Positions 32,380 through 39,908 of a stretch of DNA of 64,000 bases are shown piece by piece. Position 1 is the stretch's first letter. Each line of letters opens with the position of its first letter. Origin of the DNA: Bifidobacterium breve (GTDB lineage Bacteria > Actinomycetota > Thermoleophilia > Solirubrobacterales > Solirubrobacteraceae); contig CAMCUD010000009.1 of the NCBI GenBank assembly GCA_945878865.1, positions 80,028 to 144,027 on the forward strand, written 5' to 3'. The notes beneath the pieces were generated by a model that was not told the DNA's origin, did no database searches, and was given only the letters and a program-made list of their open reading frames with translations. Position numbers and translations under genes: made by a program.

Positions 32380-34212
32380 TCAGACCAGGCGGACCGGCAG
32401 CATCATGTCGTGGTCCTCGTGATCGAGGACGTGGCAATGCCAGACGTACCCGCGCGCCTGGTCGACCTCGGGCTGGGTCGTCGCCGACAGCCGGCAGACC
32501 TCCGTCGGCTGGAAGCCGTTGGACGCGGCGCCGCCGGCGACGGTCGACGGGACGCTGAACGGCGCGTCGGGATCGAAGCCCATCTCGGCGCGCGACGGCC
32601 AGCGCACGAGGATGCGCGTGATGACGCCGGGCGGCGCGTAGACCGTGTCCTTCCACCCGGCCTCCCACGGCTGGGGCGCGGCCGGCGCGCCGCGCTTGAA
32701 CCGCTCGGCCGGCGGCGCCCACCGGCGGCCGTAGCCGGGGCGGGGGTTCGCGCCGATATACCGCAGGACGTCCATCGTCTGGCGTTCGAGCACGCGCAGG
32801 AGGGCGATGTGCAGGTGGATCGGGTGGTCGTCGATGGTGAGATTGAGGATGTCCCACCGTTCGTAGACCGGCCGGTCGTCCTGCACCGGGATCATCTCGA
32901 CGTCGTCGGTGTCGAACCCGAGGTTGTTCAGGCTCATGACCGCCGGCGGCCAGCGGCGGCCGTCGGGCAGCTCCATGACGGTCATCGTCCGCACGCGCTC
33001 GACGGCCCCGTTGGGCGGGAGCGCCGGCGGCTGGCCCGCGCCGCCGCGCAGGCGCTGGGGCACGGGCTTCGTCCACCCGCGTGCCGCGCCCACGCGGAAC
33101 TGCACGATGTCGCGGATCCTCGCGTCGCCGACGGCGATCTGGAACTGGGCGGTCAGCCGGTCGGTGTTGCGCAGCTGCACCCGCGTGCCGGCGGGCAGCG
33201 CTCCGAAGTCGACCACGATGTCCGCGCGTTCACCCGCGGAGAGGCGGATGCGCCTCGTCTCGATCGGCGCGTCGACGAGCCCGGCGTCGGTGCCGACGAC
33301 CCAGAACGGCATGTCGTTGGAGAACGACAGCATCATCGCCCGGAGGTTCGAGCCGTTGAGCAGACGCAGGCGGTACAGCCCGCGCGCGACCTCGTGGTAC
33401 GGGTAGGCGACGCCGTTGACAACAGGGACGTCGCCGGCCTGCCCGCCCTCCCAGCGCCCCTCGGCGACATAGGTCGCCAGGCGGAACTGCAGCGTGCCGT
33501 CCTTGGCGAAGATCTTGTCCTGGATGACGAGCGGGATCTCGTACTCGCCGGCGGGCAGCCCGAGCGGGTTCGTCCCCTGACCGGTGTCGTACTCGTCGCG
33601 CAGCAGGTACATCCCGGCAAGCCCGGCGTAGACGTTCAGCCGGGTCACGCCCATCGAGTGGTCGTGGTACCAGAGGCCCGCGGCCTCCTGGGCGTTGCCG
33701 TAGTGGTGCACGCGCGTGCCGCCGGAGCGGGTCGTCGCCAGCGCGTGGCCATCTGAACCCGGCTCGGTCAGCCCGCCGTGGAGGTGGACGGTGAGCCGGG
33801 GGCGGGTGCGGTCGAGGACGGACGCTCCGTGGACCGTGGGGTCGAGGTGATCGGCGAGCGGATGGCGGCCGATCTCGTTGCGGAAGGTCTGCGTGACGGC
33901 CTGGTCGCGGTGGGCCTCCAGGACCGGGCCGAGGTAGCTCTGACCGCCGAACCCCATGGTCGGGCTGAGCGGGAGGTCGCGGTGGAAGCGATGGCGCGCG
34001 GTCGCCGCGACGAGCTCCCCGCCGGCGGCGCGCCGGTCGAGCAGCGGCAGCGCGTCGACCCACGGCGTGATGCGCGGTGAGACGAACATGAAGGGGTTGC
34101 TGCCGATACGCGACGGCACGGCTCCGCCGGCCGGCGCGGCGTACCACGCGGCGGCAGCGCCTGCGGCGGCGCCGACGAATCCGCGGCGCGTCAGTCTCCG
34201 GTCTTGACCCAC
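32380..34212 (-). CDS. Multicopper oxidase (CotA/bilirubin-oxidase-like), Tat-exported
   Basis: A 610-residue exported oxidase. A twin-arginine signal RRGFVGAAAGA lies at about residues 9-19. All four copper-binding clusters are present: HLHGG, WYHDHSMG, HPIHLH and HCHVLDHEDHDMM, the last with the type 1 Cys and axial Met. The overall form matches CotA, phenoxazinone synthase and bilirubin oxidase. It uses O2 to oxidise phenolic or tetrapyrrole-type substrates or metals outside the membrane. The GTG at 34212 has GGGAGGG upstream. It is divergent from a TetR gene; operator site 2 lies 27 bp upstream. Confidence 0.92.
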   Translation of the reverse strand: MGQDRRLTRRGFVGAAAGAAAAWYAAPAGGAVPSRIGSNPFMFVSPRITPWVDALPLLDRRAAGGELVAATARHRFHRDLPLSPTMGFGGQSYLGPVLEAHRDQAVTQTFRNEIGRHPLADHLDPTVHGASVLDRTRPRLTVHLHGGLTEPGSDGHALATTRSGGTRVHHYGNAQEAAGLWYHDHSMGVTRLNVYAGLAGMYLLRDEYDTGQGTNPLGLPAGEYEIPLVIQDKIFAKDGTLQFRLATYVAEGRWEGGQAGDVPVVNGVAYPYHEVARGLYRLRLLNGSNLRAMMLSFSNDMPFWVVGTDAGLVDAPIETRRIRLSAGERADIVVDFGALPAGTRVQLRNTDRLTAQFQIAVGDARIRDIVQFRVGAARGWTKPVPQRLRGGAGQPPALPPNGAVERVRTMTVMELPDGRRWPPAVMSLNNLGFDTDDVEMIPVQDDRPVYERWDILNLTIDDHPIHLHIALLRVLERQTMDVLRYIGANPRPGYGRRWAPPAERFKRGAPAAPQPWEAGWKDTVYAPPGVITRILVRWPSRAEMGFDPDAPFSVPSTVAGGAASNGFQPTEVCRLSATTQPEVDQARGYVWHCHVLDHEDHDMMLPVRLV

Positions 34213-34238
34213 GTCTCACCCTCCCCCGAGAGCCGTCA

Positions 34239-34256
34239 CCATACCTCAAGGTACGG
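34239..34256. promoter_or_regulatory. Putative TetR-type operator, site 2
   Basis: CCATACC-TCAA-GGTACGG: same frame as sites 1 and 3, with one arm mismatch. It lies between the multicopper oxidase and TetR genes. A second perfect inverted repeat, CGTCCAG-CAC-CTGGACG (34262-34278), follows and overlaps the TetR promoter region, so the repressor may bind twice. Confidence 0.7.
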
Positions 34257-34303
34257 TGCTCCGTCCAGCACCTGGACGCCCGGCCATATGGGACACTGGG
34301 CCC

Positions 34304-34873
34304 GTGGCCACGCGCGCGACCGCGAAGAAGGGAACCTCCCGGCTGTCCGTGGACGACTGGGTCGCCTGCGCCCTGGAGGTGCTCGCCGACGAGGGCGTCA
34401 GCGGCATCAAGATCGGGACGCTGTGCAAGCGCCTCGGTGTGACGAAGGGCAGCTTCTACTGGCACTTCGAGGACATCGAGGCGTTCCTCGGTGCGGTCGC
34501 CGGCCACTGGGCCGCCGAGCGCGACGCGGCGCTTGAGTCGTTCGTCGAGCTCGAAGCGGTGGAGCCCGCCGAGCGCCTGCGGCTCATGCTGCTGCGCTTC
34601 GCCGACCGGTCCCAGTGGCCGCTCGAGCGCGCCGTGCGCGAATGGGCCCGGACCAATCCGTTCGTGCAGGAGCGCGTCGCGCGCACCGACCTCGTGATGG
34701 CGGGGAAGGTCAAGGACGCGTTCGAGGAGATCGGCTTCTCCGAGGACGACGCGATCCTGCGCTCGCAGATGATGTTCTGCACGGGCGTGGGGCTGATGTT
34801 CACGCTGCCCGAGGGGGCGGACGTGGACCTCGCGCTGGGTGAGCAGATGCTTGCCGTGCTCACGCGGACCTGA
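34304..34873 (+). CDS. TetR/AcrR-family transcriptional regulator
   Basis: A 189-residue TetR repressor. The helix-turn-helix spans about residues 14-60 (IKIGTLCKRLGVTKGSFYWHF). The C-terminal domain is helical and unassigned. The frame opens at GTG 34256 inside the palindrome, but GTG 34304 is preferred: it follows a GACACT -10-like box by 7 bases, the leaderless pattern common in actinobacteria. It is divergent from the multicopper oxidase, with operator site 2 in between. Matching sites before two other operons make it the likely regulator of that set. Confidence 0.88.
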   Translation: MATRATAKKGTSRLSVDDWVACALEVLADEGVSGIKIGTLCKRLGVTKGSFYWHFEDIEAFLGAVAGHWAAERDAALESFVELEAVEPAERLRLMLLRFADRSQWPLERAVREWARTNPFVQERVARTDLVMAGKVKDAFEEIGFSEDDAILRSQMMFCTGVGLMFTLPEGADVDLALGEQMLAVLTRT

Positions 34874-34882
34874 GCCGCGCCG

Positions 34883-35575
34883 TCAGCCGATCGCCGCGAG
34901 GAGACGATCCTCGAGCTCCACGTCGCATCCCTCGAGCTGATCGAGCTGCTCGCGCGCGAGTCGCCGGATGGTGATGGTGCGCTGGTCGTTGTCGCTCTCG
35001 CGGATGGTGACCTGGTCGTAGGGTCGCGCGCGGACTGCGGTGATGAGCGCGTCGGCACGGCGCCGGATGTCGGCCTCCTGCCCGGGGCTGGTTCCCGCAC
35101 CGGGGCAGAGGTTGCCGAGGCTGATGTCGAGGGGAAGCTGGTCCTGGACCGCGGCCGGCGCGGGCGGGCCGCGCCGGATGGTCTCGACGACGGCCCACCC
35201 GGCCGGGACGAGGGCGATCGCGAACAGCACCGCGCTGAGCGGGCCTGGTCCCGGGTCGGCGGCGCGGCCGAGGGCGATCCCGCCGCCGGTGCACGCCAGG
35301 AGGACGAGCGCGGCGACGAAGAGGAGCGGCCACGACGTGGGGTCCACCTCCGCCGCCGCCCAGTCGACGGCGATGGCCGCCACCGCCGCGAGCGGGACGA
35401 CGAGCGCCCACCCGCGCGCGATGCCCGCACCGACCGCCGCGCTCGCTGCGGTGGCCGGGAGCAGCAGCACCAGGGCCTCCGCGCCCTCGTTTGGCAGGGC
35501 GTCGTAGAGCGGCGTGAACAGCGACGCGATGATCGCGGCGTAGACGGCGAGGGCGATCCACTGGCGCATCACCAT
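34883..35575 (-). CDS. Membrane protein with cytoplasmic or extracellular helical tail, unknown
   Basis: A 230-residue protein with five predicted membrane segments (about residues 5-25, 33-52, 55-73, 82-100 and 110-130) and a soluble C-terminal domain of about 95 residues containing one conserved-looking Cys pair (NLCPGAG, EGCDVE). No family is recognised. ATG 35575 is chosen; the upstream open frame overlaps the repeat and operator. It ends 9 bases from the TetR stop (convergent). Confidence 0.6.
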   Translation of the reverse strand: MVMRQWIALAVYAAIIASLFTPLYDALPNEGAEALVLLLPATAASAAVGAGIARGWALVVPLAAVAAIAVDWAAAEVDPTSWPLLFVAALVLLACTGGGIALGRAADPGPGPLSAVLFAIALVPAGWAVVETIRRGPPAPAAVQDQLPLDISLGNLCPGAGTSPGQEADIRRRADALITAVRARPYDQVTIRESDNDQRTITIRRLAREQLDQLEGCDVELEDRLLAAIG

Positions 35576-35601
35576 GGCGCTGCATGGTGGCAGGCAGCGG
35601 C

Positions 35602-35640
35602 GCCGTACGAAACGCCTCATATGCGTGCAGAACGTACGGC
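35602..35640 (-). repeat. 39-bp hairpin repeat, copy C
   Basis: Perfect 8-bp arms GCCGTACG and CGTACGGC. Read on the minus strand its start, GATCGCCGTACGTTCTGCAC, matches copies A and B at 20 kb. It lies 8 bp before operator site 3, in the divergent promoter region. Confidence 0.6.
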
Positions 35641-35648
35641 GATCCGCT

Positions 35649-35666
35649 CCATACCCAAAGGTATGG
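35649..35666. promoter_or_regulatory. Putative TetR-type operator, site 3
   Basis: CCATACC-CAAA-GGTATGG: perfect 7-bp arms with a 4-bp centre, the best copy of the three. It ends 13 bp before the ATG of the MpaB-like gene and overlaps a TATGGT box that could be the -10, so binding would block initiation. Confidence 0.75.
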
Positions 35667-35679
35667 TAAAACTCCGGCC

Positions 35680-36975
35680 ATGGCCACAGCACGCCTCGAC
35701 GACGCCCCGCTGACCACCGCCCCGGACCCCGACCTCCCGGCGACGCCCACCGACTTCGCCTACTGGGAGACCGTCCGCTCGCCCGGCTTCCAGAAGGCCC
35801 GCGCCCGCATCAAGCGCCTCCTGCGCTTCGACCCGGTCCTCCCGGACGAGGTCGCCCAGGACTACATCCAGGAGATGTGGAAGGGCGACCCGGTCGCCGA
35901 GAAGTTCGTCGACGAGACCGTCTTCGGCGAGCTCGGCCCGCGCAAGACCCGCAAGCTCATCGACCAGGCGCTCGAGCAGGGCATCGACAACGTTCCCGAT
36001 GCGCCCGAGAGCATGCGCGCGCTGTTCGCGGAGTTCGAGACCGTCCCCGACTGGGTGAACCCGGAGCTTGTCGAGGAGGGCGCGAAGATCTGGCGCCGCT
36101 GGGGCACCGACCTCTTCGCCGTCGCCGGCCTCTCCACCCTGGAGATCTACACCGAGAGCGCCGTCGCGCTGCCGCTCTCGCTCACCGGCGGCTACGCCGG
36201 GGACAACGCGCTGCGCCGCTTCCTGGAGACGGGCAAGTTCTGGGTCGACGTCTCCGAGCCCGGCGCGCTGCTCACGCCGTACAGCCAGGCGCGGAAGACC
36301 GCGATGCGTGTGCGGATCATGCACGTGTCCGTTCGCCGCCGCGTCTCCGAGCACCCCGAGTGGGACGCGGAGCGCTGGGGCACGCCGATCAGCCAGCTCT
36401 ACATGCTGCTCACGCTCATGGGCGGCAGCGTCGCCCCGGCGCTGTTTCTCTGGGGCGCCGGCTACCAGACGTCGCCGAAGGAGATGGAGGCGCTGCTGCA
36501 CTACCAGCGCTACATGGGCTACCTGCTCGGCGTGCGGACGGAGCGCTACCCGGAGACCGTCAGCGAAGCGTTCAAGCTCGTCGGGATGACCGCGCTCGCG
36601 CGCACGTACACCTCGGGCGACCACGGCAAGGAGCTCATCGAGTCCTTCCCCAAGGCGCTTTCCGAGCGCCAGCCGCACGGCCTGCGCGAGAAGCTGCGCC
36701 ACGAGTACGAGCGCCACCTCTACAACGGCTACCTCGCGCTGTTCATGCAGCCCGCGACCCGCAAGCGCTACGACATGCCGCCCGTCTTCCCGAGCATCCT
36801 GCTCATGGCCGCACGGGCGCCGATCGTCGGCGCGGGGGAGATCGCGCGGCGCCTCATCCCGGGCGCCGACGGCTACCTCGTCCGTCAGGCCGACCGTCGC
36901 CGCAAGGCGTGGCTCGCCAACCAGCTCAAGGGCCGCGAGGCCGAGTTCCAGGCCGCCTCCGCGCTGCGCCGCTAG
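35680..36975 (+). CDS. Oxygenase MpaB / latex-clearing-protein-like (DUF2236 family), copy 2
   Basis: A 431-residue paralogue of the gene at 3241-4503. It shares the helical N-terminal half, the Arg/His helix AMRVRIMHVSVRRR (about residue 210), and HYQRYMGYLLGV after it. DUF2236 includes heme-b rubber oxygenase Lcp and MpaB, enzymes that cleave isoprenoid chains; the substrate here is unknown. The ATG at 35680 lies 13 bases after operator site 3, so the mRNA is probably leaderless. The CrtC-like gene follows 37 bases downstream in the same operon. Confidence 0.82.
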   Translation: MATARLDDAPLTTAPDPDLPATPTDFAYWETVRSPGFQKARARIKRLLRFDPVLPDEVAQDYIQEMWKGDPVAEKFVDETVFGELGPRKTRKLIDQALEQGIDNVPDAPESMRALFAEFETVPDWVNPELVEEGAKIWRRWGTDLFAVAGLSTLEIYTESAVALPLSLTGGYAGDNALRRFLETGKFWVDVSEPGALLTPYSQARKTAMRVRIMHVSVRRRVSEHPEWDAERWGTPISQLYMLLTLMGGSVAPALFLWGAGYQTSPKEMEALLHYQRYMGYLLGVRTERYPETVSEAFKLVGMTALARTYTSGDHGKELIESFPKALSERQPHGLREKLRHEYERHLYNGYLALFMQPATRKRYDMPPVFPSILLMAARAPIVGAGEIARRLIPGADGYLVRQADRRRKAWLANQLKGREAEFQAASALRR

Positions 36976-37012
36976 CACCACGCACCCAGACCCAAGGAAG
37001 GAACACCGCCGC

Positions 37013-38089
37013 ATGCCGACGCTGGAGGTCATCGACCGCTGGACCGGTCCGGGCAACCGTGACGAGGTCATCCGCCCCGTGCCGATGCGCGAGAACGGGG
37101 CGCACCCGACGAACGACAAGGGGCACTTCGAGCACTGGTACTTCGACGCCCGCCTGGACGACGGGCACGTCATCGTCGGCTTCCTGCAGACCGCCGAGCT
37201 CATGACGAAGAAGGCCGGCGTCGAACTGCACGTCTACGAGCCCAACGGCACGCGGCACGAGGTGCGCAAGTTCTACCCGCACGCCGCGGCGCGGGCGTCG
37301 AGCGACAAGTGCGACGTGCGCGTCGGCCACAACTGGGGCAAGGTCGTCGAGGAGTTCGCCGACGGCGAGCTGCCCACGCATCAGATCTTCATCGCCGAGG
37401 ACGGGATGGAGTTCAGCCTGACCTTCGAGAGCCTCGTCCCGATGTGGCAGCCCGGCGAGGGCCTGACGAACTACGGCGACGACAGCTTCTTCGCGTGGGT
37501 CGTCGCGGCGCCGAAGGCGAAGGTCACCGGCTCGATCGTCGTCAACGGCGTCCGCCACGAGGTCAGCGGCATCGGCTACGCCGACCACAACTGGGGCAAG
37601 GGGACGATGCCGCGCATCGTCGACCACTGGTACTGGGGGCGCGTGTACGCCGACGACCTCACCGTCGTCTACGCCACGATCTTCACGACGGGCCGCTACG
37701 GCAACGTCGTCTCGACGCCGTTCATGCTCGCCCGCGACAGCGACATCGTCCTGAGCACCGGAGAGATCGAGATCGAGGAAGGGCCGGCGGTCTACAACGA
37801 GATCGCCGACCAGTCCTACCCGTCGTCGCTGACGCTGCGCGCCGACGGCGGCCGCGCCGAGCTGCGGCTCGACGTGCGGGAGATCATCCACGCGCACGAC
37901 CTGCTCAACGACGTGCCGGTCGTCGGCAACCGCTTCGTCAAGCCGGTGGCCAAGCCCGTCATCAACAGGCTGCTCGGCAACCCCGGCTACTTCCGCTTCC
38001 GCTCGGACTTCACGCTGACCGCCGAGGTCGACGGCGAGACGCTCGTGCGGACGGGCTCGACGCTGCACGAGGCCGTCGCCTTGCGGTGA
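37013..38089 (+). CDS. CrtC/AttH-like lipocalin-type protein (possible isoprenoid hydratase)
   Basis: A 358-residue protein with two lipocalin-like halves. It has HFEHWYFDARLDDGHVIVGF near the N-terminus and GIGYADHNWGKG (about residues 185-196), the signature of the CrtC/AttH fold that includes carotenoid 1,2-hydratase and some terpene-active enzymes. AAGGAAGG lies upstream of the ATG. Placement behind an MpaB-like oxygenase suggests it handles the oxygenase product or binds a hydrophobic substrate; that is inference. It is convergent with an S15-type hydrolase (3-base gap). Confidence 0.75.
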   Translation: MPTLEVIDRWTGPGNRDEVIRPVPMRENGAHPTNDKGHFEHWYFDARLDDGHVIVGFLQTAELMTKKAGVELHVYEPNGTRHEVRKFYPHAAARASSDKCDVRVGHNWGKVVEEFADGELPTHQIFIAEDGMEFSLTFESLVPMWQPGEGLTNYGDDSFFAWVVAAPKAKVTGSIVVNGVRHEVSGIGYADHNWGKGTMPRIVDHWYWGRVYADDLTVVYATIFTTGRYGNVVSTPFMLARDSDIVLSTGEIEIEEGPAVYNEIADQSYPSSLTLRADGGRAELRLDVREIIHAHDLLNDVPVVGNRFVKPVAKPVINRLLGNPGYFRFRSDFTLTAEVDGETLVRTGSTLHEAVALR

Positions 38090-38092
38090 CGG

Positions 38093-39688
38093 TCAGCGCG
38101 TCGGCAGCTCCAGGTAGGTCGGCGCGTCCGCCGGCGAGCTCAGGGCGATCCGCGCGCCCTTCGGGTTGCGGTCCAGGATGTAGTTCAGATCCGCGCCGGA
38201 GATGCTGAGCATCAGCCGGTGGCCCTGCGGGAAGTCGAACGCGGTCGGGCGCAGCGGCAGGTCGTAGGTGATCGGCACGCCGATCGGCTTGTCGAGCCAG
38301 GTCAGCGGCGTGTGCGTCGCCAGGTACGTCGTGTTCGAGGGGCTCAGTGAGAGGAGCGTGAGGATCACCGTGCCCTTGTGCGACTGCGGGGTGACGGTGA
38401 AGCGGACGTGCGGCGCGCCGCGCAGGCGCAGGCGCTCGGGCAGCGGGTCGCTGAGCCACAGCGCGCGGGTCGTCGGCGTGAAGTTCGCGAGCTTGCCGCT
38501 GAACGGGCGGGTCGAGAACGCCTCGGGCAGGTTGCCGACGAGCGGGCCGCCCGGGCCGTCGTCGGTCGACAGCTCGGGCCGGAACGACGTCGACCACCCC
38601 GGCTGCGGGGCGTCGGACATCGGACGGTACTTCGCACCGCCGCCGAGCCAGAAGCGCCGGGTGCCGGTGCTCACCGACGCCCAGTCCGGATAGGTCTCCA
38701 GCGTCTTGTCGCCCCACGGCGTGCGCGGCCGGATGGTGATGCTGCCCGCCTTCGCGGCGGCGTCGGGCGCCTGCTTGAGCGTGCGGTCGAACCAGGCGTA
38801 GGTCTCGTTGAGGATGCGGTTGTTCTGCCCGACGAGGCCGAGGGTCTCCTGCGAGACGTGGTCACCGGGCTGCAGCAGCATCCGCTTGGGGCCCGTCAGC
38901 CCGTTGTAGAAGTCGATGATCTGGTCCGGCGGGAACGCCATCTCGTTCCACTGCTGCGAGAGCAGGATCGCCGGGGCGTTCGCGTTGATCCGATCGATGT
39001 ACGTCTGCGCCGAGCGCTCGGCGCCGAACTGCAGGTTCTCCTCGATCCGCCGGTTCTGGAAGAAGCGGCTGAAGATGTCGAGGAACTCGTCGCCGAGGTG
39101 CGACGCCATGCGCGCTGACTGGGTGAGGATGAACGTGGCCCACGCGTTGCGGGTCTGGTTGGGCCAGAACGCGCGCATCTGGTCGGTCCAGCCGCTCATC
39201 GACACGACGCTGCGGATCCGCGGATCGAACGCCGACGTCAGCAGCGCGATCCCGGCGCCGTAGGAGATGCCGCCCGCGCCGATGCGCTGCGGGTCGGCCT
39301 GCTTGTGGGCGATGAGCCAGTCGATGGTCGCCGACATGTCCATGCGGTCCGCCGGGCCGCCCATCGACACCTTCCCGTCGCCGTCCTTCCCGGTCCCGCG
39401 CGTGGTGTAGCTGAAGACGACGTAGCCCTTCTGCGCGAGGCGCAGCGCGGGCAGGGTGTTCTGCTGATCGCCGCCGTTCCACGCCGCGGCGAACGTGATC
39501 CCGGGGTAGAGCTTGCCCGGCTGCATCCGCGCGGGGGTGGCCACCGACGCCTTGATGACCACGCCGTCGCCGCTGCGGATCTGGACGCGCGACAGCGTCG
39601 CCGTCTCGGCGCTCGCCGTCCCCCCGACGGCCAACGAGAGCAGCAGCGCGCACATCAGCGCGACGACTGCGGACAGTCCCTTCGGCAC
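38093..39688 (-). CDS. Secreted CocE/NonD (S15 peptidase-like) hydrolase, copy 2
   Basis: A 531-residue exported hydrolase. The signal peptide covers about residues 1-27 (ending GTASAET). Family marks are YPGITFAAAWNGG, nucleophile Ser in GAGGISYGAG (about 150), and His in LQPGDHVSQ; a jelly-roll-like C-terminal domain runs from about 350. GTG 39688 is chosen, with GGGGGAG upstream; the open frame to 39784 looks non-coding. It could be an ester or peptide hydrolase. It is related to 17417-19156 but clearly diverged. Confidence 0.8.
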   Translation of the reverse strand: MPKGLSAVVALMCALLLSLAVGGTASAETATLSRVQIRSGDGVVIKASVATPARMQPGKLYPGITFAAAWNGGDQQNTLPALRLAQKGYVVFSYTTRGTGKDGDGKVSMGGPADRMDMSATIDWLIAHKQADPQRIGAGGISYGAGIALLTSAFDPRIRSVVSMSGWTDQMRAFWPNQTRNAWATFILTQSARMASHLGDEFLDIFSRFFQNRRIEENLQFGAERSAQTYIDRINANAPAILLSQQWNEMAFPPDQIIDFYNGLTGPKRMLLQPGDHVSQETLGLVGQNNRILNETYAWFDRTLKQAPDAAAKAGSITIRPRTPWGDKTLETYPDWASVSTGTRRFWLGGGAKYRPMSDAPQPGWSTSFRPELSTDDGPGGPLVGNLPEAFSTRPFSGKLANFTPTTRALWLSDPLPERLRLRGAPHVRFTVTPQSHKGTVILTLLSLSPSNTTYLATHTPLTWLDKPIGVPITYDLPLRPTAFDFPQGHRLMLSISGADLNYILDRNPKGARIALSSPADAPTYLELPTR

Positions 39689-39908
39689 AACTCCCCCTTG
39701 CGGTGTTCCCCCTGCCCCGCATGCACGGGACCTGCGAAGCGTATCGCGTGTGTCGCCGATTCGACAGTCCTCGGAGACGCCCACTCGTACGTTGCGGTGA
39801 ACGACGTTCCCATCCGTGGAACGCCGCAGAAGGAGCGGGCGACCGTAACTTCCGCCTGCTCCAACCGTTCAGGGAACGCGAATGAACTTCACCAGGAGGC
39901 ACACGTCC

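Noticed and set aside
39780..39815. A possible fourth copy of the 39-bp hairpin repeat (TCGTACGTTGCGG)
   Set aside because: Only the short TACGTT core matches; no 39-base spacing or paired arms.
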